Shown here: positions 1-10,135 of the stretch, piece after piece | Numbering within the stretch: the first letter of the stretch is position 1 | Layout of the letters: each line of letters opens with the position of its first letter | Assembly: GCA_964036315.1 (NCBI GenBank) | Contig: OZ038479.1 | Location: 59,609,746-59,673,745 of the forward strand | DNA length: 64,000 nucleotides | DNA from: Acanthosepion esculentum | Taxonomy: Eukaryota; Mollusca; Cephalopoda; Sepiida; Sepiidae | Direction: 5' to 3' | Translations under genes and position numbers: made by a program | The notes under the pieces: generated by a model | Databases searched by the model: none | What the model was told of the DNA's origin: nothing | What the model saw: only the letters and a program-made list of their open reading frames with translations

Positions 1-480
1 TTGTGTTTCATGCAGGTTGCAATTGTTGAACAAGTGTCCATGTGTTGCATCGGGAAGATTTCTGGCCATTTGGAATGGGCATCTACAGCTACAAGAAAAC
101 TGAAGCCATTGATAGGTTCATAAAAATCAATGTGCACCTGAGACCATAGTTACTCTGGATATGTCCAGTGTGAGTCAACAATCCAAGGTGAATTTTTCTG
201 TGCTTTCATGCATTGGATGCAACACTTAACAGCATGTTCTACGTCTGTGTCTATGTTATGTCAATAGACCACACTGCAGGCTATGGCTTTCATCCAGTTA
301 ATACCTGGGTGTCCTGAATGTTGTTTCAGAACTGCCTGTCTGAGCTTAGTGGGATCAACAATATGATCTGTGAACATCAGACAATCATCAGTTACCAATA
401 GAGAGTCTCTGATGCTGAAACTGTTGAAAGACTCCTGTGGGACCATGAATGCCAGAGAAACTTGACAACTTTTTGTATGA
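1..480 (-). pseudogene. Ty3/Gypsy integrase remnant
   Basis: This is the 3' part of a decayed antisense Ty3/Gypsy pol, cut by the window edge. On the minus strand, 261-446 reads as the zinc-binding N-terminus of integrase, with HSGHPGINWMKAIA giving the two histidines. The paired cysteines follow around 205-215 as CCIQCMKAQK. A stop replaces the conserved Trp after VVY near 262. Nearer the edge, WSQVHIDFY around 140-155 fits the first catalytic Asp of the integrase core, which in an active enzyme joins element DNA to the host chromosome. The rest of the core lies outside the window. Frames are broken, so no protein is expected. Lineage within Ty3/Gypsy is not resolved, though the protein resembles the Mag/K02A2.6-like group. 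Confidence 0.75.
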
Positions 481-490
481 TTGAGTCTTG

Positions 491-1993
491 TTATGTTTCC
501 TGTTTTATGTCAACACTTGTCACAGGAATTGTTCTGATGCAATCAGTGAGCATGTGTTTGAGATTGTCTTCAACACTGATGGCAGCATCATTTAGCACTG
601 TTTGTATACTGATGAGGCATGATAAGGCATCAGCCTGACCAAATTCCATTGTCTTGCAATACTGGATGTTAAAATCGTACCCCAATAATGTGGTTGCCCA
701 ATGTTTTAATTGACTAGCTGAGTATACAGGGATATCTTTTTTTTTTTTATCCAAATATAGAAAGTAATTACTTATTATCCATCAGAAGTGTGTTATGGAA
801 TTGCTTCACTGCAAAAATTAGTGCAAGAGCTTCCTTTGCCACTTGGCTGTAGTTATGTTCAGCAGCTGTCAGGGACCTAGTTGCATGCATGATCGCTTTC
901 TCAGGTCTGTCTGTGAATAGGTTTGATATTGCTGCTCCCACACCATGACTTGAAGCATCAGCTACCAACACTATCTTCTGTGTTGGTTTGAAATGTAGTA
1001 GGTCTGAGTTTAACAATGGTTTGATTTTGTCAAAAGATTGTTGGCAGGAACATTTGTTGTCTTTCACCATCAGTTTGTTGAATGATGACTTAATTTGGTG
1101 AAATGAAGGTAGGAAATTACCATAGTGACTCACCAACTTGAGACCTGAGCATCAACTACTGACTTCTGTTGGGGGCGGCATTTGCTGAATAGTAGCAACA
1201 TTTGCATGACCTGGATGGCGGCCTTCTTTATCAAATATAAACTCAGATATTTTATTGTTGGTAAGTAAAACTGGCACTTTTCCGGTCAGTGATGGAAACA
1301 AAAGACTTGAATGTATGTGGGGACATTACTGACCCATTCTGTTAATTCATTATTTGATTGACCGACAACTATAATATCATCTATGTTCACAGCTGCACCT
1401 TCAACCCCTGTTAACATTATATCTATGATCTGATGGAATATGATATGCGACTGTTTTTACTCCAAAAACAAACTTTGTAAATTGGAATAATCCATGATGC
1501 ATGTTAATGATAAGCAGTTCTCTGGCAGCTTTAGAAACTTCCACCTGTAGATTGGCATCTCTGAGATGTAGTTTTGCAAAGCCAGTTCCACCATTGAGTA
1601 TGGTGAAGAGATTATCTGGAGCTGGTAATATATATTGGTGGTCCTCAATTGCTGTGCTGAACCCAGTTGAAATATCAGCACACAATCAAATTGGGCCATT
1701 GACTTTTTTAACCACTACAATGGGTGCTGCCCACTCTGAAATTCTTCAGGTTTGATAACTTTCATTTCTTCCAGATGTTTTAATGGTATTTGTTGTTTGG
1801 GTTGGAAGACAGGTTTAGCAGATGGTTTGAGTGTGAATGTAGCTTCTGCCTGAGTGCAGCATCCCAGGTCATTGGTGAAAACTGCAGAAAATTTACTGAT
1901 CAGTAATGGTGCCTTGGGATGAAGGTCTGGATACCACATTGCACATAGAATTGAATGGAGTGTCTGAAAGACCCAGTGACTCAATAAAATCAA
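491..1993 (-). pseudogene. Ty3/Gypsy reverse transcriptase and RNase H remnant
   Basis: This is the central pol region of the same antisense element. Read on the minus strand, 1715-1993 is the stretch leading into reverse transcriptase, with VFQPKQQIPLKHLEEM. 1401-1699 covers RT fingers and palm (EDHQYILPAPDNLFTILNGG), but the first catalytic motif, usually LDL.DAY, is changed to KLHLRDANLQ. The second catalytic box near 1375 reads VNIDDIIVVG, keeping both Asp residues with Asn in place of the usual Tyr. 768-1136 is thumb and RNase H (LVADASSHGVGAAI, then EALALIFAVKQF). 491-754 is the RNase H exit and connector (HWATTLLGYDF, QADALSCL). Stops and frame changes separate the blocks, so it is a dead copy. 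Family assignment is strong; clade is not. Confidence 0.85.
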
Positions 1994-2029
1994 GTTCCAA
2001 TAAGTTGTGACTAAAGTCTGAAATGTAAA

Positions 2030-2290
2030 TTATTCCAGACACCGTTTGTCCTTGAGTGTGATGGTTGATGGTAATTCACCCATGATATAGGTGCAATCTC
2101 CAAACGCACTTTGCACTGCATAACTGGTTGGTGTTAGTGAAGGCTGGCCTATGGTGTTCCATAGTTTTTGAGATCTGAGTGTTATATTCAAGGCTATATC
2201 AATTTGTAGATGAACAGGACAGCCATTCATTTCTACTGCCACATATTTGCAGTTTGACTTAGAGCTTGGGGGAAAATTTGCTTTTCCTAC
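2030..2290 (-). pseudogene. Ty3/Gypsy aspartic protease remnant
   Basis: The minus-strand frame carries the retropepsin core of the antisense element: VEMNGCPVHLQIDIALNITL, followed by SQKLWNTIG. The active-site triad, normally D-T/S-G or D-T-A, reads D-I-A here. The catalytic Asp is kept but the adjacent Thr is lost, which fits a non-functional copy. In a live element this protease would cut Gag-Pol inside the particle. It lies between a CCHC-type Gag end and the RT block, the normal gag-protease-RT order. Confidence 0.7.
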
Positions 2291-2329
2291 ACTGACTGTT
2301 ATGTGGCTGTTGGGTGTTGGTTTGCATCA

Positions 2330-3085
2330 TGGTGGGGTGCAGAATCCCTCTTTTTGTCTCATTCAGTTACATTCCCTACAGTGATGTAACTTGAATGGAC
2401 AATACCAAACAAAATGCCAGCCAGGAGATGGATGTTTCTTGTCTGTTGAACCTGGTGATGTAGTACTGCATTGTCTTTGAACAGTGTTTACTGTGGCCGT
2501 TGTTGAATGTACTGACTGTTGTATCATAGTTGAATCGTGTTTAAGATTCACCAGTCATTGACACTCCATTGCATCTTGCTGCGGAGTAATGTCAGGATTT
2601 TCTTAAATTTTTGATAGAATCCTTGTGCGGGTGTCTGCATCACATGCCAATTTCAAACCACATACAAAGATTAAACACTTAAACTGTGCATCAGTGATTG
2701 AAGTGATTTTATATCTCTCACAATCTTTGTTCCTGATGCCAGTATATGTAGCCAAATCAAATGACTCACACTTTGTAATATTAAGGCAATTAGACTGCAT
2801 ATTTAAAAGTTTGCTCACCAAATATCTGATGTAGTGTCTGAACTGTTTCACCAAAATTGTTGTTGCATGTGTGTTTTGGTAAAATGTAATTTGCATAGCG
2901 ATCATGTCCAGAGGGTCCAATTTTCCATAAAAGGAGCCTGACTTTCCAATCATCTGCCTGTTCTTTAAGTTCCACCTGGAAAAGATCCTCAGATCATGCA
3001 AACCATGTGCAGAAAGTCTGTTTATCAGCCAAGGTCATAGGGGAACTCCATGATTGAAAACAGTGATGTGGATATTTCTGTTTCA
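2330..3085 (-). pseudogene. Ty3/Gypsy Gag remnant
   Basis: Minus-strand blocks at 2603-3001 and 2790-2975 read as Gag of the antisense element. Visible pieces are EQADDWKVRLLLWKIGP, HDRYANYILPKHT, ETVQTLHQIFGEQTF and DAQFKCLIFVCGL. They sit in two overlapping frames, so a frameshift lies near 2800-2830. Further downstream, 2363-2551 keeps part of a zinc knuckle (WHFVWYCPFKLHHC) with its first Cys pair lost. Gag would form the particle shell and bind RNA. The order Gag, protease, RT, integrase on the minus strand shows that this is one element. Confidence 0.65.
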
Positions 3086-3223
3086 AAAGGTGCTGATGTG
3101 GAGGCAGAAAATCTCTCTGAGAATAATTCCATCAATTGTAGTTGTTATTGTAAGAGTTGCTGAATTGTTGAACCCATCCTTGTTTATGTGTCCATGTTGT
3201 TCAGATGTTCCTCGTTGCCAATT

Positions 3224-3600
3224 TTGTTAAGTTCCTGCGGGTGAAATGTGGTTATGTGGAAAAATAAAAAGATGGAACAAAAGGATGAACTATTAACAAA
3301 ACTTTATTAATTGAAATACAGTTTTAATGATGAGTGGACCCACTGGATATGTAAAGATGTGGGCTCGGAGATCTGTCTAGCTTGCCTTGGTGTCATGGCC
3401 AAACTCCCTATAATCAGAATGCCCTCTCCTTAAACAGGGGAGGTTACAAAAACACTTATTTTTCATCTCTCTGGTCTAAAAGGGATAACTTTTCTTAAAT
3501 TTATTTGTTAGGTCCTGGCTATACCATTGAGCAAACTATATATCTATTTACTGATGTCAAATTAGCTTCAAAATTAGGTCTTCAAAAGTCGTATATATGA
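3224..3600 (-). repeat. Probable 5' LTR and primer-site region of the antisense Gypsy element
   Basis: Directly upstream of Gag (minus strand), a TTGGCAACGAGGA sequence at about 3209-3221 looks like a primer-binding-site motif. A terminal AACA at about 3224 could be the LTR 3' end. Further into the LTR, a minus-strand AATAAA lies near 3300-3306. The outer LTR boundary was not found, and the distal part merges with a repeat that recurs near 29790-29870. Another LTR-like stretch at 3730-3850 on the plus strand has TATAAAAGG and GAATAAAG, and may be a separate solo-LTR scrap. Confidence 0.35.
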
Positions 3601-4089
3601 GTATATATGGTACTTTAAGGTCAGAAATATTACAGAAATGCATTTTTTAACTCTATTTATGCTGTTGACAGGTTTGACAGTGTGTTTATCTAATGTTCAT
3701 CTATGGGAGGGGTGGTATGCTTCTCTTAGTTACCTTCCCCCTGGACCAGTTATAAAAGGAATAATCTCCACGCTGTTGCTAGAATTGAGTCATAGTTGAA
3801 TAAAGTTCCAAGTAATGCTTTTACCACATTTGCTTTTCATTATGGGAGGGGCTTTAACCATAAAAGTATAAATTGAATATAACATGAATGCTTTTTATAT
3901 ATCATTTTTAAATACTTGGTAATCTTAAAAAATTAAGAAAATGCTCTCCGTAATCTGTTTTAGTGAATTTTAAATATTTTCTGGATTTAAATTTACTATA
4001 GTTATTGCTCTTATTTTCTGATAATATTGTATATGATCATCTGTATCTACAAAAATGAGCACAAAATTCTTTTTAAAAATACTGGGGGT

Positions 4090-4900
4090 CCTCACATTGT
4101 AATAAGCTTTACGATTTATGATTAGTAAATCTAATTTTACTGTAACAATCTTCCTTAATAGTTACACCATTTTGAATACTGAATTTTGCAAGATTTAAAA
4201 ACTTTATAAATTACTCTAATTAAAAATGTAAAAATTCATTATTTATTGAAACCTTTTTTTTAATACAATAATATGTATTATTCATAAAAACAATTAAAAG
4301 CTCTCCTAATTAAATAATGTATTGATTTTATTGAATTTTTAATTTTATAGTTCACAGCAGATTTTCAGTAAGAAATTTCGAATTTCACAAAAAAAAAACA
4401 ATTGATGATTTAAATTTTTCAAAGAGTCCTGCTTTTATCTAATATAGTCACTAAAAATTATTTTGTTGAATTTCTCAAGTTTTCCTGAAATTAAGTAATA
4501 TTTTTACCAAGATTTTCTAAAAAAAAAACATTTTTAAATAATTTCATTCATTTGTGAATAAGTCCTGAAAGTTTTATTAGAATCCAATTATTTGATTTTT
4601 CAAGAACTTCCAAATCACTGTGTCTTTTCACTGCAAAAAAACATGCTAAACATTACTATGCTAATTTATAGTCCATGTGCTTATACAAGAAAAGCAAGAT
4701 TTTTCATTCATATTTCGAATGTTCTAAAAAAGATTAACAAAATGAATTCAATATTCAAAAAATACTTCGGCTTTTCCTCTTAATAGCAACAAAGATTTTT
4801 ATGATAAAACTTTTTTCTAGTTTGCAGCATTTTTTATCATAGTATGCATTTTTTTCTTTTTTGGCAAATTATTAAAGGTACCTAATTTTGATATAAAAAA
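4090..4900 (-). repeat. AT-rich dispersed repeat, copy 1 (inverted)
   Basis: This AT-rich stretch has no coding potential I recognise. It matches the family at 19-21.2 kb: 4536-4890 runs collinear with 20020-20400, sharing GAATAAGTCCTGAAAGTTT versus GAATAAGTTCTGAAAGTTT and then AAAATACTTCGG versus AAAATACTTTGG. 4106-4132 is nearly the reverse complement of 21167-21193. The copy therefore lies in the same orientation as the 20.0-20.4 kb copy and opposite to the other two. I see no terminal motif or open reading frame that would place it in a known transposon class. Confidence 0.6.
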
Positions 4901-6099
4901 ATATAAATATTTAATTTTTTGCAGAGAACAGTGAATAAAAGAGCAGTGAATAAATTAGGTATTCTTTTGGGATTTTATCTTATAAACTATATTAGGCAGA
5001 TTGTATTACATTTTTTTTTCTCAGTTAAAAACTTCCATGTTACTCTTTAGATTATTTTGAAAACAAACAATTACAGAATGAAAGAAATTAATGGCATGGT
5101 GATAGTATGATGACAGTCTTGCTAAAATATGTTTTCGGGTAAAAATAAAAATATATTTATTTTTTTAGTCAAGGTACTTATATATAAATAAGAGTGATAG
5201 CTGCAATAAATTTAAAGCCAAAATACCTAAAATTTTAAAAAAACATCAGATTATAGAGAATATTTTCCAACATTTTTAAGATTGTTGTGTAGTTATAAAT
5301 AATATTAAAAGGACATTGACATTATATTCCTCAAGTAATTTTTATAGATTTCCACTTTACAAAAATATTAGATAATGTTCCAGCTATCAGTCAAGCTGTC
5401 AGCACTTTAATACAAACAAGATGTCTTTGTAATAAAAAAAAGTATTATGTATTTCTGCAATATTTTAAACAAATTGATTTTTTTTCATATTACATTAATT
5501 GAACATAAGAACAGCTAGTATTCCTCAAATAAAATTTCAAAAAGGCTTTCTTACTTTGGAAAGAAGTTTTAATAAAGATCATTGCAATGTGCTGAAGCAT
5601 GACTGAAAATGGTTAAAAGAATTTTTTTAGCATTCTTAAAAAAGTGCCATTCCTGTCAATTTCAATTTGTTTTGAAAAACAGCAGAAGTAATATGGGAAA
5701 TTTTAAATTTAATTGCTTATATTCAAAATTAAAACTAAAATAACAGGTTCAAGAAATATTTTTCTTTTTAAATTTAAATTTTGATTAAACAAATTTGAAA
5801 TAAATAATACTTACTCTTAGTGTAAAAAGCAAAAAAGCATTTTTAAGGTGTAGATCAGTGTGGTCATGAAACATCTTTCACTATATTGATAGATAAGGAA
5901 TAAAACAAATCATTGAAAGAAGGAAAATGCTTATATTTACTATTATACGTCTTTTTGAATATAGAATTATTTATACTATATATACTATATTTATGCTAAT
6001 AAATTTTGATGGTATAGCAATCTTAATATATAACTACATGTATTTATTCTAATATAAACTGCCTTTATATATCATTCACTACCTAAATTGTATCATTAC

Positions 6100-6116
6100 T
6101 TTTTGTTATTTACAGA
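6100..6116 (+). promoter_or_regulatory. 3' splice site before ZNF-A 5' exon segment
   Basis: A pyrimidine-rich run ending TTACAG (AG at 6114-6115) precedes ATGTTCTGGCTGTAC. The same arrangement occurs at 21803 in the duplicated copy and, reverse-complemented, at 59314 before ZNF-C. The ATG just after the junction opens only a short frame (12 codons here), so the exon is probably 5' untranslated sequence carrying a small upstream reading frame, with the zinc-finger frame starting later in the same exon. Confidence 0.6.
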
Positions 6117-6414
6117 TGTTCTGGCTGTACAAAAATTGCAATGGTTATTATTGAAAATTTCAATGAAGGAAAAGACATCTCACTTTCCATGAAGAAAATA
6201 AATTTATTCTCTACTCCTCATGTAAATGTTATGGATTTATATTTCCAAAAACAAAACAATGAACTTTAAGTGGCAAAGAATTATTTTTTTTTTAAATGGT
6301 TGGTTTGTCTTCAACAAAACACATTTAGTGTTATATGTAATTAAGCGGAAAAGATAGGCCATATTCATGTGACCTTTACTGATCCCAGTTGTGAATTCAG
6401 ATTTAATAGTCCAG

Positions 6415-7950
6415 ATGGAAACACACATTACAAAGAAACCCTATTCTTGTGCTGTTTGCGGATCTGCATTTTTACGGAAGTCAGATATGCTTGTTCATAT
6501 GCGTATTCACACTGGAGAGAAACCTTATTCTTGTGATGTTTGTGGATCTGCATTTTCACAGACGTCAAGTTTGGTAAAGCATAAGCGAACACATACTGGA
6601 GAGAAACCATATTCTTGTGATATCTGCGGATCTGCATTTTCACAGAAAGCAGGTGTACTTCATCATATGCGTACTCACACGGGAGAGAAACCATATTCCT
6701 GTGATGTTTGCGGATCTGCATTTTCACGAAAGTCAGATTTGCTTGTTCATATGCGTATTCACACTGGAGAAAAACCTTATTCTTGTGAAGTTTGTGGATC
6801 TGCATTTTCTCAGAAGTCAAGTCTGGTGAAACATAAGCGAACACACACTGGAGAGAAACCATATTCTTGTGATGTTTGTGGATCTGTCTTTTCACAAAAA
6901 TCAGGTTTGCTTTTTCATATGCGTACTCACACTGGAAAGAAACCTTATTCTTGTGACGTTTGTGGATCTGCATTTTCTTCAAAGTCAACTTTGGTAAAAC
7001 ATAAGCGAATACACACGGGAGAGAAACCATATTCTTGTGATGTTTGCAAATCTGCATTTTCACAGAAATCATATTTGGTCAGTCATTTGCGTACTCACAC
7101 TGGGGAGAAACCTTATTCTTGTGAAGTTTGTGGATCTGCATTTTCACAGAAGTCAAGTTTGGTGAATCATAAGCAAACACACACTGGAGAGAAAGCATAT
7201 TCTTGTCTGGTTTGTGGAACTGCGTTTTCATTGAAGTCAGGTTTGGTAGTTCATATGCGCACTCACACTCTGGAGAAACCTTATTCTTGTGAAATTTGTG
7301 GAATTGCATTTTCTACAAAGTCGAATATGTTAGTTCATTTGCGTACTCATACTGGAGAGAAACCATATTCTTGTGAAATTTGTGGATCTGCATTTTCACG
7401 GAAGTCAAATATGGTGAATCATGTGCGAACACACATTGTAGATAAACCATATTCTTGTGAAGTTTGCGGATTTGCATTTTCATGCAAGTTAAATTTGGTT
7501 CGCCATATACGAACACATACTGGAGAGAAACCATATTCTTGTGATGTTTGCAGATCTAGATTTTCATTGAAGTCAAATTTGGTCATTCATATGCGTACTC
7601 ACACTGGAGAGAAACCTTATTCTTGTGATATTTGTAAATCTGCATTTCCAAAGAAGTCAAATTTGGTCAATCATATGCGTACCCACACTGGAGAGAAACC
7701 TTATTCTTGTGATGTTTGTGGATCTGCATTTTCATACAAGTCAAATTTAGTGATCCATATGCGAACACACACTGGTGAGAAACCATATTCATGTGATGTT
7801 TGTGGATCTGCATTTACAGGGAAATCAGATATGGTCAGTCATATGCGTACTCATACAGGAGAAAAACCTTATTCTTGTGCAGTCTGTGGATCCAAATTTT
7901 CTTGGAAGTCAAATATGACAAAACACATGCGAACACATACTGTAGAGTAA
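6415..7950 (+). CDS. C2H2 zinc-finger protein ZNF-A, 18 fingers
   Basis: This is a 511-residue protein made almost wholly of 18 tandem C2H2 fingers of 28 residues, each CX2CX12HX3H. Nearly all linkers are HTGEKPY; exceptions are HTGKK after finger 6, HTLEK after finger 10 and HIVDK after finger 12. It probably binds DNA in the nucleus as a sequence-specific regulator. There is no KRAB, BTB or SCAN-like domain in this exon. Helix residues -1,2,3,6 by finger are RSDV, QSSK, QAGH, RSDV, QSSK, QSGF, SSTK, QSYS, QSSN, LSGV, TSNV, RSNN, CLNR, LSNI, KSNN, YSNI, GSDS, WSNK. The start is the first in-frame ATG (METHITKK), because an in-frame TGA lies at 6370 and the earlier GTG is an unlikely animal start. 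The exon runs unspliced to TAA. Target and partners cannot be read from sequence. Confidence 0.9.
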   Translation: METHITKKPYSCAVCGSAFLRKSDMLVHMRIHTGEKPYSCDVCGSAFSQTSSLVKHKRTHTGEKPYSCDICGSAFSQKAGVLHHMRTHTGEKPYSCDVCGSAFSRKSDLLVHMRIHTGEKPYSCEVCGSAFSQKSSLVKHKRTHTGEKPYSCDVCGSVFSQKSGLLFHMRTHTGKKPYSCDVCGSAFSSKSTLVKHKRIHTGEKPYSCDVCKSAFSQKSYLVSHLRTHTGEKPYSCEVCGSAFSQKSSLVNHKQTHTGEKAYSCLVCGTAFSLKSGLVVHMRTHTLEKPYSCEICGIAFSTKSNMLVHLRTHTGEKPYSCEICGSAFSRKSNMVNHVRTHIVDKPYSCEVCGFAFSCKLNLVRHIRTHTGEKPYSCDVCRSRFSLKSNLVIHMRTHTGEKPYSCDICKSAFPKKSNLVNHMRTHTGEKPYSCDVCGSAFSYKSNLVIHMRTHTGEKPYSCDVCGSAFTGKSDMVSHMRTHTGEKPYSCAVCGSKFSWKSNMTKHMRTHTVE

Positions 7951-8640
7951 CCATTTTCTTGTGAAGTTTGTTGATCTCTATTTTCACGGAATTCATATTT
8001 GGTATAGCATAAGCAAACAGATTAGAGTGAAACCATATACTTTTGATGTTTGTGAATCTGCATTTACAGGCAAGTTAAGATTAGTACTCTATCTACAAAT
8101 ACCTACTGGTAAGAAACTATGTTCTTGTGAAGTTTATTGATCTACATATTCATGGAAGTCATATTTAGAATGTCGTGTACAAATCATACAGGCAAGAAAC
8201 TACATTTTTTATGTTTGTTGATCTGCTTTTACAGACACGTCAAATTTAATGTGCTATATGTGAACACACACTTTACAACAAACATTTTTGTGGATTTGGA
8301 TTTTCACGGTTTTCACATTTGGTGAGGTATATGCAAATATACTGGTGAGGAATTTTGTGGATGTACATTGTTATGAAATTGAAATTTGGTAATTCATGTG
8401 TGCCATATAAAAAAAAGACACTGGTGCAAAACTATATTCTTGATGATTGTGGATATGCAGTTTCAGATAAATTAACTTTAGTGGGCTATATGTGAATACA
8501 TACTGGAGAGGGACCATATACTTATGATTTTGTGTGTCTGCATTTTCATAGAAATCATTCAGTGAGGTGTCTGTCCTTACACACTGGAGAAACCAAATCT
8601 TTTTGTGATGTTTACTTGTGAATTTTCAGAAAGTTACATC
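7951..8640 (+). pseudogene. Decayed zinc-finger tail downstream of ZNF-A
   Basis: After the ZNF-A stop the 84-bp finger rhythm continues. Recognisable pieces are TTCTTGTGAAGTTTGTTGATC (a finger start with stop), GATGTTTGTGAATCTGCATTT near 8046 and CTGGTAAGAAACTATGTTC near 8107. Stops, lost cysteines and length changes break it into about seven or eight eroded units, fading out by about 8640. The stop codon and this tail also follow ZNF-B's ancestral end at about 23452, so the loss happened before the A/B duplication. No protein is expected; it may be transcribed as 3' UTR. Confidence 0.75.
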
Positions 8641-8642
8641 AT

Positions 8643-8872
8643 GTGAATACACAGTTGATAGAAACGTTATCTTTGAGCATATTTAATTTCTGTATTAGTA
8701 GAAAATTGAATTTTAGTGCATCATGTGTAAACTCATGCATATGCAAAACACATATTCTTGAGAGTTTTGTGTATATACCTTTTCTGCCTAGTCCAATTTC
8801 CTTTTTGCTATGCAATATATTCTTATCAAAACTATAATGCATCATTTTCAAATATTGCAAAATTCAATAGAT
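8643..8872 (+). repeat. Highly conserved noncoding block, copy 1
   Basis: This 230-bp stretch matches 24128-24358 with only about nine mismatches by eye and essentially no indels (about 96% identity). The first finger of the coding region shows clearly more differences, and the decayed tail just upstream is full of indels. Short open frames here are not finger-like and look accidental. It could be a 3' UTR element of the ZNF pair or a patch homogenised by gene conversion. Confidence 0.6.
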
Positions 8873-9840
8873 GTGAATTATACACTTGGAAACAAACCAT
8901 ATTTTTGTGTAATATGTTCAAAATTTCAGGGAATTTTCACTGAAAAAGCACTTGGAAACACACCTTCCTTATAAATTTAGGCCATATGAAGCAACATCTT
9001 TACAAAATTCTCATTTCAAGATGAAAATGTTGACATAGACACTAATATTTTATCATATTTGTGTATTATTGTGTTCACAAAATGTAAATAACATCTGTGG
9101 AATCACAAATGTAAGAATCTGCATTTTTAATGAAAACAAGACAGAAACAAAATAGAAGAGAAACTGTATATTAATTTCATGCAGGTCAGTCAAAAGTTTA
9201 TACAAACACAAACAGGACAATTCAATGTCTGAAAATTCATGATGCCTTGTTTGCTAAATGTATTTCTTTATGGATGAATGAAAGAAAACCATCAATATTT
9301 TAAAGAATCAAGTCAATAAATTGATTAATTCCATATAAAGAAAATATATTCTGAAAAGCATTTAGTATACAAATAGAAAAAAGAAGTTAATGTATGAAAT
9401 TTTGGATTGTATTTTATATTGATGAATGAAATAAAAATATCTTTCTTGGATTATGTCAATGATTTCTCTTTTCATATAAATGATATATTTTTGAATGAAG
9501 TAAGTTAAAACTTTTAAATAGTCAAGTATATAAATTGTTACTTGTCTGTAATGAGATATATTAACATTGAAACATTATGATTATATAAATATCAAAGAAA
9601 GCCATGGCAAAGAATTTTTCAGTTGTGTTGTAACTTGTGGCCTTAAAAATAGTCTTTAATCTTTTCAGATGAAACATCATTATTGTTAGATTTTTAATTT
9701 TTTCCATTGTATTTTATATATTTTTATAATATCTTTCATTCTACAACCATAGAAAAGAAACAAATTATGAAGAAGATTATCTTAAGAAACCTAAGAAATG
9801 ATTTTAAATATTTCATTTTGTTTGCACTCTGTGACACTAT

Positions 9841-10135
9841 TTAGCTATGGTAATTGGCTAACTAATTAACCATAGAAATTAAAAACAGGAAAGACTTAAG
9901 GCGAAAAAGAGCTATCACAAAAGACAGATCAATGTTAAAAGAAGGATTTTATTTACAAAAAAAACTGTGGAAAAAGCCATGTGTGAGGTCTTGTCAAGTT
10001 GATTTATGTCAAGGCAAATATGAAGATTTCGGCCAAACCACGTGCCGGTCATAAACATTTCGGCTTGAGATGATCGCAGATACAAGACAGGGAGAATCAA
10101 TGTTAATTATCTTTCCAAGATATCATTTTTTTTTA
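9841..10135. other. Noncoding spacer
   Basis: AT-rich sequence between the end of the duplicated ZNF block and the LTR-like start. I see no gene, and no repeat beyond simple A/T runs. Confidence 0.5.

Larger units (their letters stand above)
5170..9840 (+). repeat. Segmental duplication copy 1 (carries ZNF-A)
   Basis: This block is collinear with 21220-25520, with an offset that drifts from about 15.72 kb to 15.49 kb and back through indels. Matching anchors are: GAGAATATTTTCCAACATTT at 5260 and 21361; the approach to the splice acceptor at 6097-6115; the ZNF exon; the decayed ZNF tail; a noncoding block at 8643-8872; and a 3' segment ending near AAATGATTTTAAATATTTCATT at about 9800. Copy 2 carries extra sequence near 25000-25220. 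Outside the ZNF exon I see no other gene. 8873-9840 is AT-rich noncoding sequence. Confidence 0.85.

Noticed and set aside
6391..6414. GTG codon start for ZNF-A (and GTG at 22077, 59023)
   Set aside because: GTG starts are rare in animal nuclear genes, and an in-frame ATG follows within 8-11 codons in each array.
6428..7072. Long minus-strand open frame of 214 codons
   Set aside because: It is antisense to the ZNF-A finger repeats. The periodic finger DNA keeps the opposite frame open, and the product is a meaningless 28-residue echo. The same applies to 7079-7309, 7313-7534, 22114-22926 (-) and 58548-59051 (+).
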